64,000 bases of DNA, from the NCBI GenBank assembly GCA_910589145.1, contig CAJUSD010000001.1, forward strand, positions 158,267-222,266, in the 5' to 3' direction. Position 1 is the stretch's first letter. Every line of letters begins with the position of its first letter. Shown here piece by piece: positions 32,965-40,948 of the stretch. The DNA is from an uncultured Oscillospiraceae bacterium (lineage in GTDB: Bacteria; Bacillota; Clostridia; Oscillospirales; Ruminococcaceae). Below the pieces are notes generated by a model. It saw only the letters and a program-made list of their open reading frames with translations. It was not told the origin of the DNA and made no database searches. A program made the translations under genes and the position numbers.

Positions 32965-34040
32965 AAGATTTAACCAGGTTCGAGCTGCGCAAGGTTTTGG
33001 AACGCCCCATCATTTGGGGAGGTCTTTTGCTGGTTCTGTTGTTCTCCCTGCTTTTGTCCTATTCCAGCTATTGGAATATGTACGCCTTCGATCCCTTGCT
33101 TCAAATGGAGGGAAAGGGGAAAACCGCCGTTGAAATCAACAAGGCTGCCGCTGCACGATATGACGGAATCCTCACCGATGAAAAAGTTCAGCAGATGCTT
33201 TCCGACCTTGCACCGAAAACCCGCCCAGGCGGGATAAACGCCATTTATCTTGGAGTAAACGCTGTCTGGTCGGCTGTGGCTCCCCATTTTTCCAATCCAG
33301 AAGGGCATTGGAATGGGGCAGCGGTCTCTGATGTATATGGGGATGAGGCCATTAAAATTGGGTATGTTGATGGATGGCTGACTATAAGCTCCAATATGGT
33401 CCAGATTTTTATCATTTTGTCCTTTGTGCTGATTCTGGCTGTGTCCTCTGTTTTCTCCGGCGAATATGGCGGAGTTGACAGCATTATCCTCACCGCCCGA
33501 TACGGCCGCTCCAAATGTGCTGCTGCGAAAATCGCCGCCAGCTTAATCACATCGGCGGGAGCTTTCCTTGTAATTGCTGGGGCAAATCTGCTGCTTGCCT
33601 TCCTGTTTTACGGAAAAGAGGGCCTGGACTGCAGCATACTCTTTGCACCCTTGGAGTTTGCAGAAAGATTCATCCCCTTCAATATTACAGTTGGAGAACT
33701 GCTTTGTTATCAGATTCTTTTGGGCTTCACCAATGTGATCTCTGTAACAGGAATCGCTTTGGCGCTCTCTGCCCTCTCCCAAAACCAGCTTTCCGCTTTT
33801 GTGGTCTGTGCGGCGCTGTATATGCTGCCGATCCTTGTCCCAGTACCGGAAACCAGCGGATTTTTTCACATCCTCGCACTTTTGCCGCTGTTTCATGTGC
33901 AGTTTGTGTCCCTTATGGCTATTGAGCAGATGGGGAGCGGGCTGTTATACGCGGTTTGGGCTTTGCCGGTTTCTGTTCTTTTTATTGTAACGGGGGGAGT
34001 TATTGCGTATAAGGCATTTGCGGCACATCAGGTTTCTTAG
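32961..34040 (+). CDS. ABC-2 type permease
   Basis: A 359-residue membrane protein with an N-terminal helix, a 110-residue extracellular loop and then five to six helices in the second half (from about residue 145). This is the ABC-2 layout with a large first loop seen in bacitracin/lantibiotic-type exporters. Together with the ATPase, lipoprotein and two-component system it makes a likely sense-and-export module for a membrane-active compound. Its stop codon TAG overlaps the first bases of palindromic element 3. Confidence 0.88.
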   Translation: MKDLTRFELRKVLERPIIWGGLLLVLLFSLLLSYSSYWNMYAFDPLLQMEGKGKTAVEINKAAAARYDGILTDEKVQQMLSDLAPKTRPGGINAIYLGVNAVWSAVAPHFSNPEGHWNGAAVSDVYGDEAIKIGYVDGWLTISSNMVQIFIILSFVLILAVSSVFSGEYGGVDSIILTARYGRSKCAAAKIAASLITSAGAFLVIAGANLLLAFLFYGKEGLDCSILFAPLEFAERFIPFNITVGELLCYQILLGFTNVISVTGIALALSALSQNQLSAFVVCAALYMLPILVPVPETSGFFHILALLPLFHVQFVSLMAIEQMGSGLLYAVWALPVSVLFIVTGGVIAYKAFAAHQVS

Positions 34041-34220
34041 AGCCCGTTTAGGATCTCAACATGTGCGGATTAACGAGCGGATTTTTTGCCCGGCAAGGCA
34101 AAGAAGCCGTGTGTTGGCAGGCAGCCAACGCGCAATCCTGACGATTGCAAGGGTTTTTAACGCAGTCCGGGCGGAAAATCTGCCGATAAGACGTGCGCAG
34201 GGAGATTCTGAACAGGCCCT
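34039..34220. repeat. Palindromic MITE-like element 3
   Basis: Imperfect 19-bp terminal inverted repeats (34039-34057 and 34202-34220; 15 of 19 positions pair). The interior shares GGATTTTTTGCC, GGCAAGGCAAA, GGCAGGCAGCC and GGGCGGAAAATCTGC with element 1 in the same order. The element starts inside the stop codon of the ABC permease gene. Confidence 0.72.
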
Positions 34221-34306
34221 TAACCAATGAAGCATAGTAGAGGGAAGACCTTCAGCAAAGAACCGCCTATAGCAGTCTAAACCTTTTTTCATTTGCTTTC
34301 TCAAAC

Positions 34307-34714
34307 TCACAGTTCTCCGCTGCAAAAATCTGCCAAAGTAAACTGTACAAGGTAATCCGAAATTACCTTGTACAACCCCTGCCATAGCGGGAACGTCCGG
34401 CAACCCTTTCTCCGGGGACAAACGGCCTGCCCTGGCGCCAAACAGGCAACAGGAACCAGCGGCCCCTCTATCAGCTCAATAATATCCTTCACATTATACT
34501 CATCCGGGGAGCGGTTCAGCCTGTACCCGCCGCCTTTCCCCCGCATAGCATCAAGCAGACCGCCTTTTACCAATTCTTTTACAATAATCTCCAAATATTT
34601 TTCTGAAATCTCCTGGCGTGACGCCGCGTCTTTCAACGGGACAAAGCCGTCTGCCTGATGTTCTGCAATATCCGCCAGAAACCGAAGCGCGTACCTGCCT
34701 TTTGTAGAAATCAT
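34307..34714 (-). CDS. Rrf2-family transcriptional regulator
   Basis: A 135-residue Rrf2 protein. The winged helix-turn-helix begins MISTKGRYALRFLADIAEH and contains the KYLEIIVKELVKGGLL and GGGYRLNRSP motifs. Three Cys (CLAPGQAVCPRRKGC) sit where IscR holds its Fe-S ligands, though the spacing is not that of IscR. The exact start is unclear: ATG 34726 touches the AAGGAG, while TTG 34717 and ATG 34714 have better spacing. It is divergent from metY, whose promoter holds clear inverted repeats, so a CymR-like control of sulfur assimilation is likely. Confidence 0.9.
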   Translation of the reverse strand: MISTKGRYALRFLADIAEHQADGFVPLKDAASRQEISEKYLEIIVKELVKGGLLDAMRGKGGGYRLNRSPDEYNVKDIIELIEGPLVPVACLAPGQAVCPRRKGCRTFPLWQGLYKVISDYLVQFTLADFCSGEL

Positions 34715-34750
34715 CAAAAAAACCATCTCCTTTATACCCTATCATACCAC

Positions 34751-34814
34751 AAGGTAAATAGGTTTTCAATAAAGGAATAAACCTATTGACAAAGTGGGTA
34801 AATAGGTTTATAAT
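34751..34814 (+). promoter_or_regulatory. metY promoter with Rrf2-type operator repeats
   Basis: TTGACA (34786-34791), 17-base spacer and TATAAT (34809-34814). Inverted repeats AAACCTATT (34779-34787) and AATAGGTTT (34801-34809) overlap both promoter boxes, and a second AAATAGGTTTT lies at 34756-34766. Repressor binding here would block the promoter; the neighbouring Rrf2 protein is the obvious candidate. Confidence 0.8.
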
Positions 34815-34848
34815 GCTATCACATCCACTAAGAAAGGGGAATTTTCCC

Positions 34849-36138
34849 ATGGGCAAATATAAATTTGAAACTTTGCAGCTTCATGTGGGGCAGGAACAGC
34901 CCGACCCCGCTACTGATTCCAGGGCAGTACCCATTTACCAGACAACCTCCTATGTTTTCCGGGATTCTGCCCATGCTGCCGCCCGTTTTGGGCTGGCTGA
35001 CGCCGGAAACATCTATGGCAGGCTGACCAATTCCACACAGGACGTGCTGGAAAAGCGGATCGCGGCACTGGAAGGAGGCGCGGCGGCACTGGCAACCGCT
35101 TCCGGCGCGGCAGCTATCACCTATACCATCCAGGCGCTGGCACAGGAAGGGGATCACATTGTAGCCCAAAAGACCATCTATGGCGGCAGCTATAACCTTC
35201 TGGCCCATACCCTGCCCCAGTATGGAATCCAGACAACCTTTGTAGACGCCCATAATCTGAAAGAGGCCGCCTCGTCCATCCAGCCCAATACAAAAGCCAT
35301 TTATCTGGAAACCCTGGGCAACCCCAACAGCGATATTCCCGACATAGACGCGATTGCAGAAATTGCCCATTCCCATAAACTGCCCCTGGTGATTGACAAC
35401 ACATTTGGTACTCCCTACCTGATCCGTCCCATTGAGCATGGGGCTGATATTGTTGTACACTCTGCCACCAAGTTCATTGGGGGACACGGAACCACCTTGG
35501 GCGGCATCATTGTAGACAGCGGCAGGTTTGACTGGAAGGCAGCCGGCAAATTCGCCCCTATTGCGGAGCCGAACCCCAGCTATCACGGGGTAAGCTTTGT
35601 AGACGCCGCTGGGCCTGCGGCTTTCGTTACATATGTACGGGCTATCCTCCTGCGGGATACCGGGGCGGCTATTTCGCCCTTTAACGCCTTTTTGCTGCTT
35701 CAGGGGGTGGAAACCCTCTCACTGCGCTTGGAACGTCATGCAGAGAACACAAAAAAAGTGGTGGGTTTCCTGTCTGCCCATCCCCGGGTAGAGAAGGTCA
35801 ACCATCCTTCCCTGCCCGGCCATCCCGACCACGCTTTGTATGAAAAATATTTCCCCAATGGCGGCGGGTCTATCTTTACCTTTGATATCAAAGGCGGACA
35901 GGCTGAAGCGTATAAGTTTATTGACAGCCTGGAGGTATTTTCCCTGCTTGCCAATGTTGCAGATGTGAAATCCCTGGTTATCCATCCTGCTACAACCACC
36001 CATTCCCAGCTTTCCCCGGAGGAATTGCTGGATCAAGGCGTCAAACCCAATACTATCCGCCTGTCGATTGGCACAGAACATATTGACGATATCCTGGCTG
36101 ACCTGGAAAAAGGCTTTGCCGCTGTAGCAAAGGGATAA
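34849..36138 (+). CDS. metY: O-acetylhomoserine sulfhydrylase / aminocarboxypropyltransferase
   Basis: A 429-residue PLP enzyme of the Cys/Met metabolism family. The PLP lysine is Lys208 in VVHSATKFIGGHGT; other marks are IYGRLTNSTQDVLE and the C-terminal HPATTTHSQL and RLSIGTEHIDDI. Length and the long central region fit MetY (OAH/OAS sulfhydrylase), which makes homocysteine from O-acetylhomoserine and sulfide, rather than shorter cystathionine synthases. The ATG at 34849 has AAAGGGG upstream; the annotated frame could extend to 34786 but that lies inside the promoter. A large terminator follows. Confidence 0.95.
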   Translation: MGKYKFETLQLHVGQEQPDPATDSRAVPIYQTTSYVFRDSAHAAARFGLADAGNIYGRLTNSTQDVLEKRIAALEGGAAALATASGAAAITYTIQALAQEGDHIVAQKTIYGGSYNLLAHTLPQYGIQTTFVDAHNLKEAASSIQPNTKAIYLETLGNPNSDIPDIDAIAEIAHSHKLPLVIDNTFGTPYLIRPIEHGADIVVHSATKFIGGHGTTLGGIIVDSGRFDWKAAGKFAPIAEPNPSYHGVSFVDAAGPAAFVTYVRAILLRDTGAAISPFNAFLLLQGVETLSLRLERHAENTKKVVGFLSAHPRVEKVNHPSLPGHPDHALYEKYFPNGGGSIFTFDIKGGQAEAYKFIDSLEVFSLLANVADVKSLVIHPATTTHSQLSPEELLDQGVKPNTIRLSIGTEHIDDILADLEKGFAAVAKG

Positions 36139-36151
36139 TGGAAGAAACGCT

Positions 36152-36206
36152 CAATATGTACACAGACTAAATTGTACACATCTTGGTCTGTGTACATATT
36201 GTTTTT
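36152..36206 (+). terminator. Terminator of metY
   Basis: CAATATGTACACAGAC against GTCTGTGTACATATTG, perfect 16-bp stem, followed by TTTTT. Confidence 0.9.
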
Positions 36207-36310
36207 AGGAATGATCTGCATATAACAGCTCCTTTCTTGTGGCTATATTACACCCTAAATTAAGATATAAATCAAGGGACAGCATGGTATTTTTATATTT
36301 TAACTCCACA

Positions 36311-36356
36311 ATAAAAACAGCCATAGAATCGGTTTTTGCCCGATTCTATGGCTGTT
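36311..36356 (-). terminator. Terminator of the MoxR-CPBP operon
   Basis: AACAGCCATAGAATCGG/CCGATTCTATGGCTGTT, perfect stem downstream of the CPBP gene; minus-strand tail TTTTATTG. Confidence 0.88.
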
Positions 36357-36373
36357 CTGGCATATATTTCCCA

Positions 36374-36973
36374 TTATATGACCGAAAACAAAGAAATGAT
36401 CCCGGAAAACAAATTGCTTATAAAGTGAATCATCCAGCTTGGAAAAATCGACCCATTTGCTTTCTGCTCGTTTACATATCCCATTGCATAAGCAATTCCC
36501 CCGGTACAGAGAACAAGGACAGCCGCCTTTACAATTCCAACAAATGGGGCAAACATCATTCCATGGAGCATGCCAAAAACAATGCTCTGTATCATATTAG
36601 CGGTTGGGAAGAAGCAGACACGGTTGAGCCCCTTCAGCAGGAAGCCTCGGAAAAAGATTTCTTCCGGCAGGGATGTATTCAGCAGGGCATATAAAACCAC
36701 GCTGGGAAGGCCGGCAAGCCCCAGCCCGTCAAACTGTGAAACAGCGGATTCAACATCCCTAATGATGAACATTGCAAAGCAGCCCACCGCAAAAAAAGCA
36801 GCCAAAATGACAACAGAATATACAGCGGCTTCTTTTTTATGTTCAATTCTCCGAAAGCCAAGCCAGGAAAGGAAGCCTTCTTTGTTACGCCGCCCGACCA
36901 GCCACCAGAAAAAGGGAATCAAGCTGAATAGAAGGATTTCCAGAATACTGCTGGCCAGAATCTGAACAAACAT
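36374..36973 (-). CDS. CPBP-family intramembrane glutamic endopeptidase
   Basis: A 199-residue membrane protein with about six hydrophobic segments. The catalytic-type motif EExxxR is Glu104-Glu105-x3-Arg109 in SLPEEIFFRG, followed by His137 in FGMLHG and a later HFISN, matching the CAAX-protease/bacteriocin-processing (Abi) family. The ATG at 36973 is chosen for GGAGGTG just upstream; a longer frame would overlap the previous gene. It is the last gene of the MoxR operon. Substrate unknown. Confidence 0.88.
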   Translation of the reverse strand: MFVQILASSILEILLFSLIPFFWWLVGRRNKEGFLSWLGFRRIEHKKEAAVYSVVILAAFFAVGCFAMFIIRDVESAVSQFDGLGLAGLPSVVLYALLNTSLPEEIFFRGFLLKGLNRVCFFPTANMIQSIVFGMLHGMMFAPFVGIVKAAVLVLCTGGIAYAMGYVNEQKANGSIFPSWMIHFISNLFSGIISLFSVI

Positions 36974-36989
36974 TTCAAAACACCTCCAG

Positions 36990-38522
36990 CTATCTTTTCC
37001 TCGCACTTTTTGCCGCTTCCTTAGCGGCCCTTTTCTCCCGCTCCATCTGTTCCGCCAGATTCCTCATAGCTATGCCGCCGTTTTCAAAAGCAGCCTCTAC
37101 TTCCCTTCCAATGGCGGAAACTTCCTCCGCGCTGGGGGATGTATCTCCATATCTCACCCGGTCATAAACCGGATTCATCTTCTCAAAAACCGGCTCCAAG
37201 GGTGTTTCCCGGTTTTTACCCAGAATTTGCCCAGTGGTATCGCTGGATACCACCCCTGTGTTTCCGGTTTTGGCGGTCATAACCATCAGGCGGTATCCAC
37301 CCCGCACCTTCTCCACAGGATCGGTGAGCTTCTGCCATTGTTTCAGCGCCTTTTTCAGCTCCCTCTTTGTGCGGAAGGATGCGCTTTCCTTTGGCCCGTC
37401 ATCCTGGGTCAAAACTTCCACGTCGTCGGTATAATACCCTTCTTCTGCACCCATTTCCCGGAAGTGGAACTTTCCCATCAGGAAATTGTAGATTGCAGTA
37501 CCGATCCTGGAAAACCAGCCCCGTATACTCCTGAAAATCGCCTTTCGATTGCTGGCCAGCAGATAAACCGCCAGCGCAATCAGCAGTACATAGAGGATAT
37601 TCCACAATGGATTAGTGGCTGCACCCTGGGCAAGCGTTTCATAAATTGAGGTATCAGGTTTTCCGCTCCCGCCTACTTCCCCATCCTCCTGGCCCCGTCC
37701 CAGAACTGAGAGAATAAACATGATAATATAGATAACCAGCAGCAGGATCTTTTTGCCCAACCAGATCAGTCCGGCAAAAATCTGATTTCCAAACAGCAGT
37801 CCTGAAAAGATAATCAACAGCAGCCCGGCAATCATAATAAGATTATAAAGCCGGATCTTTCCTGGAAGGGACGCTTTATTGTGCCGCCTGCGCTCCATCA
37901 TGCTGTCAATGTTGCCCTGGTTCATAAGGATAATAGAGAACACCACTGTTATACCAAAGGATAGGGATAACGTAGCAACATGAAACTGAACAGGGATTGT
38001 ATCGTTGAAAAAAGCAATAAATACCAGAGCAGCTACATATATTCCCGATCCACGTATAAAATGTGAAAATTCAAAGGAGGTTGTATAGCTGCCAGGCATA
38101 TTCCTAGCAGCAAGTATCCATCCAGCAATTAAAATTCCCGTACATAGAAAAAGATGGGCTGTACGCCTGATGACAATATCAGGCACATCCGCAGGAACAG
38201 GCCAAAGCAGAAGCGCAATCAGCAGGCAGACAATAGGTGCAGCAGTATACATCATAATGTGCAGGGATTTGGAGACAGATTTCTGTGGAGCAGGTCTATT
38301 ATCGTATCGGCAGGAAATCCAGCCGAGCAATGCACCAAAGCCTCCTGCCAACGCCATGCCTGCTGAAATGCGTGCCATCTGCACCCATCCAAAAATTCCC
38401 CCGCCCAAGGTTAAATTGCACACTGCCAGCAGCGGAAGTATTGAAAGGGGCTGAACAGCAACAGCCATTCCCTTTAAAAGAAGGAACAGAGGCTTTCGGT
38501 CTTGGTTTTCTTCTGGTTTCAT
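36990..38522 (-). CDS. DUF4129-like multi-spanning membrane protein of MoxR operon
   Basis: A 510-residue protein with about ten hydrophobic segments in the first 330 residues and a cytoplasmic C-terminal domain. The region YDRVRYGDTSPSAEEV near residue 470 resembles the end of DUF4129. In many bacteria MoxR and DUF58 genes are followed by such a protein, often fused to a transglutaminase domain, which is absent here. It starts inside the DUF58 gene's stop (ATGA overlap). Role in envelope assembly or chaperoning of a surface complex is a general inference from this operon type. Confidence 0.72.
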   Translation of the reverse strand: MKPEENQDRKPLFLLLKGMAVAVQPLSILPLLAVCNLTLGGGIFGWVQMARISAGMALAGGFGALLGWISCRYDNRPAPQKSVSKSLHIMMYTAAPIVCLLIALLLWPVPADVPDIVIRRTAHLFLCTGILIAGWILAARNMPGSYTTSFEFSHFIRGSGIYVAALVFIAFFNDTIPVQFHVATLSLSFGITVVFSIILMNQGNIDSMMERRRHNKASLPGKIRLYNLIMIAGLLLIIFSGLLFGNQIFAGLIWLGKKILLLVIYIIMFILSVLGRGQEDGEVGGSGKPDTSIYETLAQGAATNPLWNILYVLLIALAVYLLASNRKAIFRSIRGWFSRIGTAIYNFLMGKFHFREMGAEEGYYTDDVEVLTQDDGPKESASFRTKRELKKALKQWQKLTDPVEKVRGGYRLMVMTAKTGNTGVVSSDTTGQILGKNRETPLEPVFEKMNPVYDRVRYGDTSPSAEEVSAIGREVEAAFENGGIAMRNLAEQMEREKRAAKEAAKSARKR

Positions 38523-39688
38523 TGTCCTGCTGCCTCCTTTTGGAAACCATCGTCTGTTTCATCCTTTAAAACAGCAAGTTCCTTTAAAATATTGATTTCA
38601 ATATCATCGGGCATATTGGCAGAGGGAAAACCCACCAGAAAAATTGTTACCCGTTTGTCCTCCCTTATAGCTGCGCGGGCGTAGTCATAAATTTCATCGC
38701 ATAAATAAGGGGTGACAATCTGAATATCAGTGGAGGGAAAAATCTCCCCTCTGGCGCCGAGGTATGAGGGAAAATCCAGGCTGCTGCCTTTGGGAAAATT
38801 CGCCAGAGTATGCAGCAGTTCTAAAATATGCTCCCGCCCAAAATTCTGGCTGCTTTCAAAGGTTTCCTTGTCCTTCCCTTCCAAAGATGCATTGGAAGCC
38901 AATGAAACAGGGATGCTGTTTTCCAAAGTTTCCTCTAAAAGGGTCGCTGCCACACGGATACATTGCTCCATCCGCTCCTGGTCAATGGCCTCCCCCTGTT
39001 CAAACTGTCGGGACTGCATATTTAAAACAACTGTGATGCTCTGCCGGGTGGTATATTCCATATTGCGGATCATAATCCGGCCCAGCTTGGCGGTGGCGTT
39101 CCAGTGGATATTTTTCATGGGGTCGGAAGGCTGGTATTCCCGCACGCCGGAAACATAGAAGGGATCTGGGATCAACTGGTTGCGAACCGGATTGTCCCCT
39201 TGCAGGTATCTGGCGCTGACAAACATCTGGTCTAAGTCTACCGTCTGGGGCAGGACGGTTACACAAGCGGAAATGTCCGCTTTCTGGGAAACGACTTTTT
39301 GCCCCAAAAGGTCGGTAGAAACCAGGATCACGCTTTCAATGGGGAACACTCCCCGTTTCAGGCATTTAACCTTCCAGCGTCGGGTAACCTTCTGGTAACT
39401 TTTTACAAGGAAAAAACTGGGTACAAATCGGGTATTATATGTAACAATCGACTGGGATCCCGCAAATTCCAGCCAGCGGCTGGTGGTAATCTCGGTTTTA
39501 AACCAGGGCAGAGGCACCCATTTCCGGTTGTAAACCTGTTCTATCAGCTCTATTTCATCTCCCTCGAAGGCCTCAGGGCAATCGAAATCACAGCGATACT
39601 CGAAATTCTGGAAGGCTTTTTTTCCAAAGAGCAGCATCTGCCCCCAAAACAATACCGCCAGCAGAAACAAAATAACAAATATGGGCAT
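38519..39688 (-). CDS. DUF58 domain protein of MoxR operon
   Basis: A 389-residue protein with an N-terminal membrane anchor (residues 2-23) and a cytoplasmic region. The DUF58 motif is visible as VREYQPSDPMKNIHWNATAK, with the conserved D and HW positions. The ATG at 39688 has AGGAGG upstream; an upstream frame to 39826 overlaps the MoxR gene and is rejected. DUF58 proteins carry a vWA-like domain and act with MoxR ATPases. Directly follows moxR. Confidence 0.9.
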   Translation of the reverse strand: MPIFVILFLLAVLFWGQMLLFGKKAFQNFEYRCDFDCPEAFEGDEIELIEQVYNRKWVPLPWFKTEITTSRWLEFAGSQSIVTYNTRFVPSFFLVKSYQKVTRRWKVKCLKRGVFPIESVILVSTDLLGQKVVSQKADISACVTVLPQTVDLDQMFVSARYLQGDNPVRNQLIPDPFYVSGVREYQPSDPMKNIHWNATAKLGRIMIRNMEYTTRQSITVVLNMQSRQFEQGEAIDQERMEQCIRVAATLLEETLENSIPVSLASNASLEGKDKETFESSQNFGREHILELLHTLANFPKGSSLDFPSYLGARGEIFPSTDIQIVTPYLCDEIYDYARAAIREDKRVTIFLVGFPSANMPDDIEINILKELAVLKDETDDGFQKEAAGQ

Positions 39689-39701
39689 AATGAGGAACCT
39701 C

Positions 39702-40652
39702 CTATTTTTCCACCGGCACAGGGACAGCCGCCAAAATTCCCTGTAAGGCTTTCGGGGCAGCATCTGCGTCCCGGAGGGCAGAACCTCCGCGCACCAAAAT
39801 CCTATGGGCCATAATATATGGGGCAATGTTTTTTACATCGTCAGGGGTAACGAAATCCCGTCCATCAAACGCCGCCCTGACCTGTGCGCCGCGCATCAAA
39901 GCCAATGCGCCGCGGGGACTCAGTCCAAGCCGAACGCCTTCAAAGGTACGGCTGGCATGGGCAAGATCGATAATGTATCCTCTCACCGTATCCGAAACCC
40001 TGACCCCCTTGACAGCTTCACGGGCTTCAACAACCTCCTCCTTTGTGGCGGCAGGCTTCAGGGAATCCAGGGGATTTTCCTGTTGGAACCGTCCCAGCAT
40101 GGCTTCTTCTGCTTCCTTGGAAGGATAGCCCATAGAGAGCTTCATAAAAAACCGGTCAAGCTGGGCTTCCGGCAGGGGGAAAGTACCCTGGGTTTCAATG
40201 GGGTTCTGGGTGGCGATGACAAAAAAGGGACTCCCCAGCTGATAGGTAGAGCCGTCTACCGAAACCTGTGCCTCCTCCATACATTCCAGCAGACTGGACT
40301 GGGTACGGGGGGTGGTGCGGTTAATCTCATCTGCCAGCAGGATATTGGTAAACAGCGGGCCCTTGCGGAAGATAAAATCCCCCTCCTTCTGGCTGAAGAA
40401 GTTGACTCCTGTCAAATCTGATGGCAGAAGGTCAGGGGTAAACTGGACGCGTGTAAAATCCGCTTCAATGGATTTGGCCAGGGCTTTTGCCAGGGTTGTT
40501 TTTCCGGTGCCGGGCATATCCTCCAGCAAAAGATGGCCAGAGGCAAACAAAGCTGTCAAAACCCGGTCTGTAACATCCTCCTTGCCGTTGACGACTTTTC
40601 CAATGTTGGCCTTTAACCGATCCGCTAGATCCTTTACCTGAGAAATTTCCAT
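39702..40652 (-). CDS. MoxR-type AAA+ ATPase
   Basis: A 316-residue AAA+ ATPase. Walker A is GTGKTTLAKALAKS (about residues 46-59), Walker B ILLADEINRT, sensor 1 FFVIATQNPIE and an arginine finger region LDRFFMKL. The C-terminal lid carries SPRGALALMRGAQ. MoxR proteins act as chaperones for assembly of vWA-containing complexes, here presumably with the DUF58 product. A GAAGGA site precedes the ATG, and a TTGACT-17-TATGAT promoter lies upstream. Confidence 0.94.
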   Translation of the reverse strand: MEISQVKDLADRLKANIGKVVNGKEDVTDRVLTALFASGHLLLEDMPGTGKTTLAKALAKSIEADFTRVQFTPDLLPSDLTGVNFFSQKEGDFIFRKGPLFTNILLADEINRTTPRTQSSLLECMEEAQVSVDGSTYQLGSPFFVIATQNPIETQGTFPLPEAQLDRFFMKLSMGYPSKEAEEAMLGRFQQENPLDSLKPAATKEEVVEAREAVKGVRVSDTVRGYIIDLAHASRTFEGVRLGLSPRGALALMRGAQVRAAFDGRDFVTPDDVKNIAPYIMAHRILVRGGSALRDADAAPKALQGILAAVPVPVEK

Positions 40653-40731
40653 GTTCCTTCTGTCCTTTCACAGCGGCTTTTCCGCCAAAAAAATTTCTTT
40701 TTTAAAAAAGATTTTAGTTTTATTATACACT

Positions 40732-40760
40732 ATCATAATATATCTTTTTTCTAAAGTCAA
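40732..40760 (-). promoter_or_regulatory. Promoter of the MoxR operon
   Basis: Minus strand TTGACT (40755-40760), 17-base spacer, TATGAT (40732-40737), about 80 bp upstream of the MoxR start. Confidence 0.75.
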
Positions 40761-40785
40761 TCGAGGTACGAAATAGAAAATAAAA

Positions 40786-40810
40786 AATGGCGCACAGCAT
40801 GTGCGCCATT
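40786..40810 (-). terminator. Hairpin after the chemoreceptor gene
   Basis: AATGGCGCAC/GTGCGCCATT with AGCAT loop, followed on the minus strand by TTTTTTATTTTC. It lies about 140 bp after the chemoreceptor's TGA but only about 28 bp after the stop that would end an in-frame extension. Confidence 0.8.
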
Positions 40811-40948
40811 AAAATACATTTATCCAGAAAGCGTATTTTATATACGGTCAACGCCCCCGTTTTCTAGGACAGAGGGCTGATTTTTATTGACTTTATACAA
40901 AAAAAACTCTTTAACTTTTTCATCCAGCTCATTTAAAATTTCCGCCTC

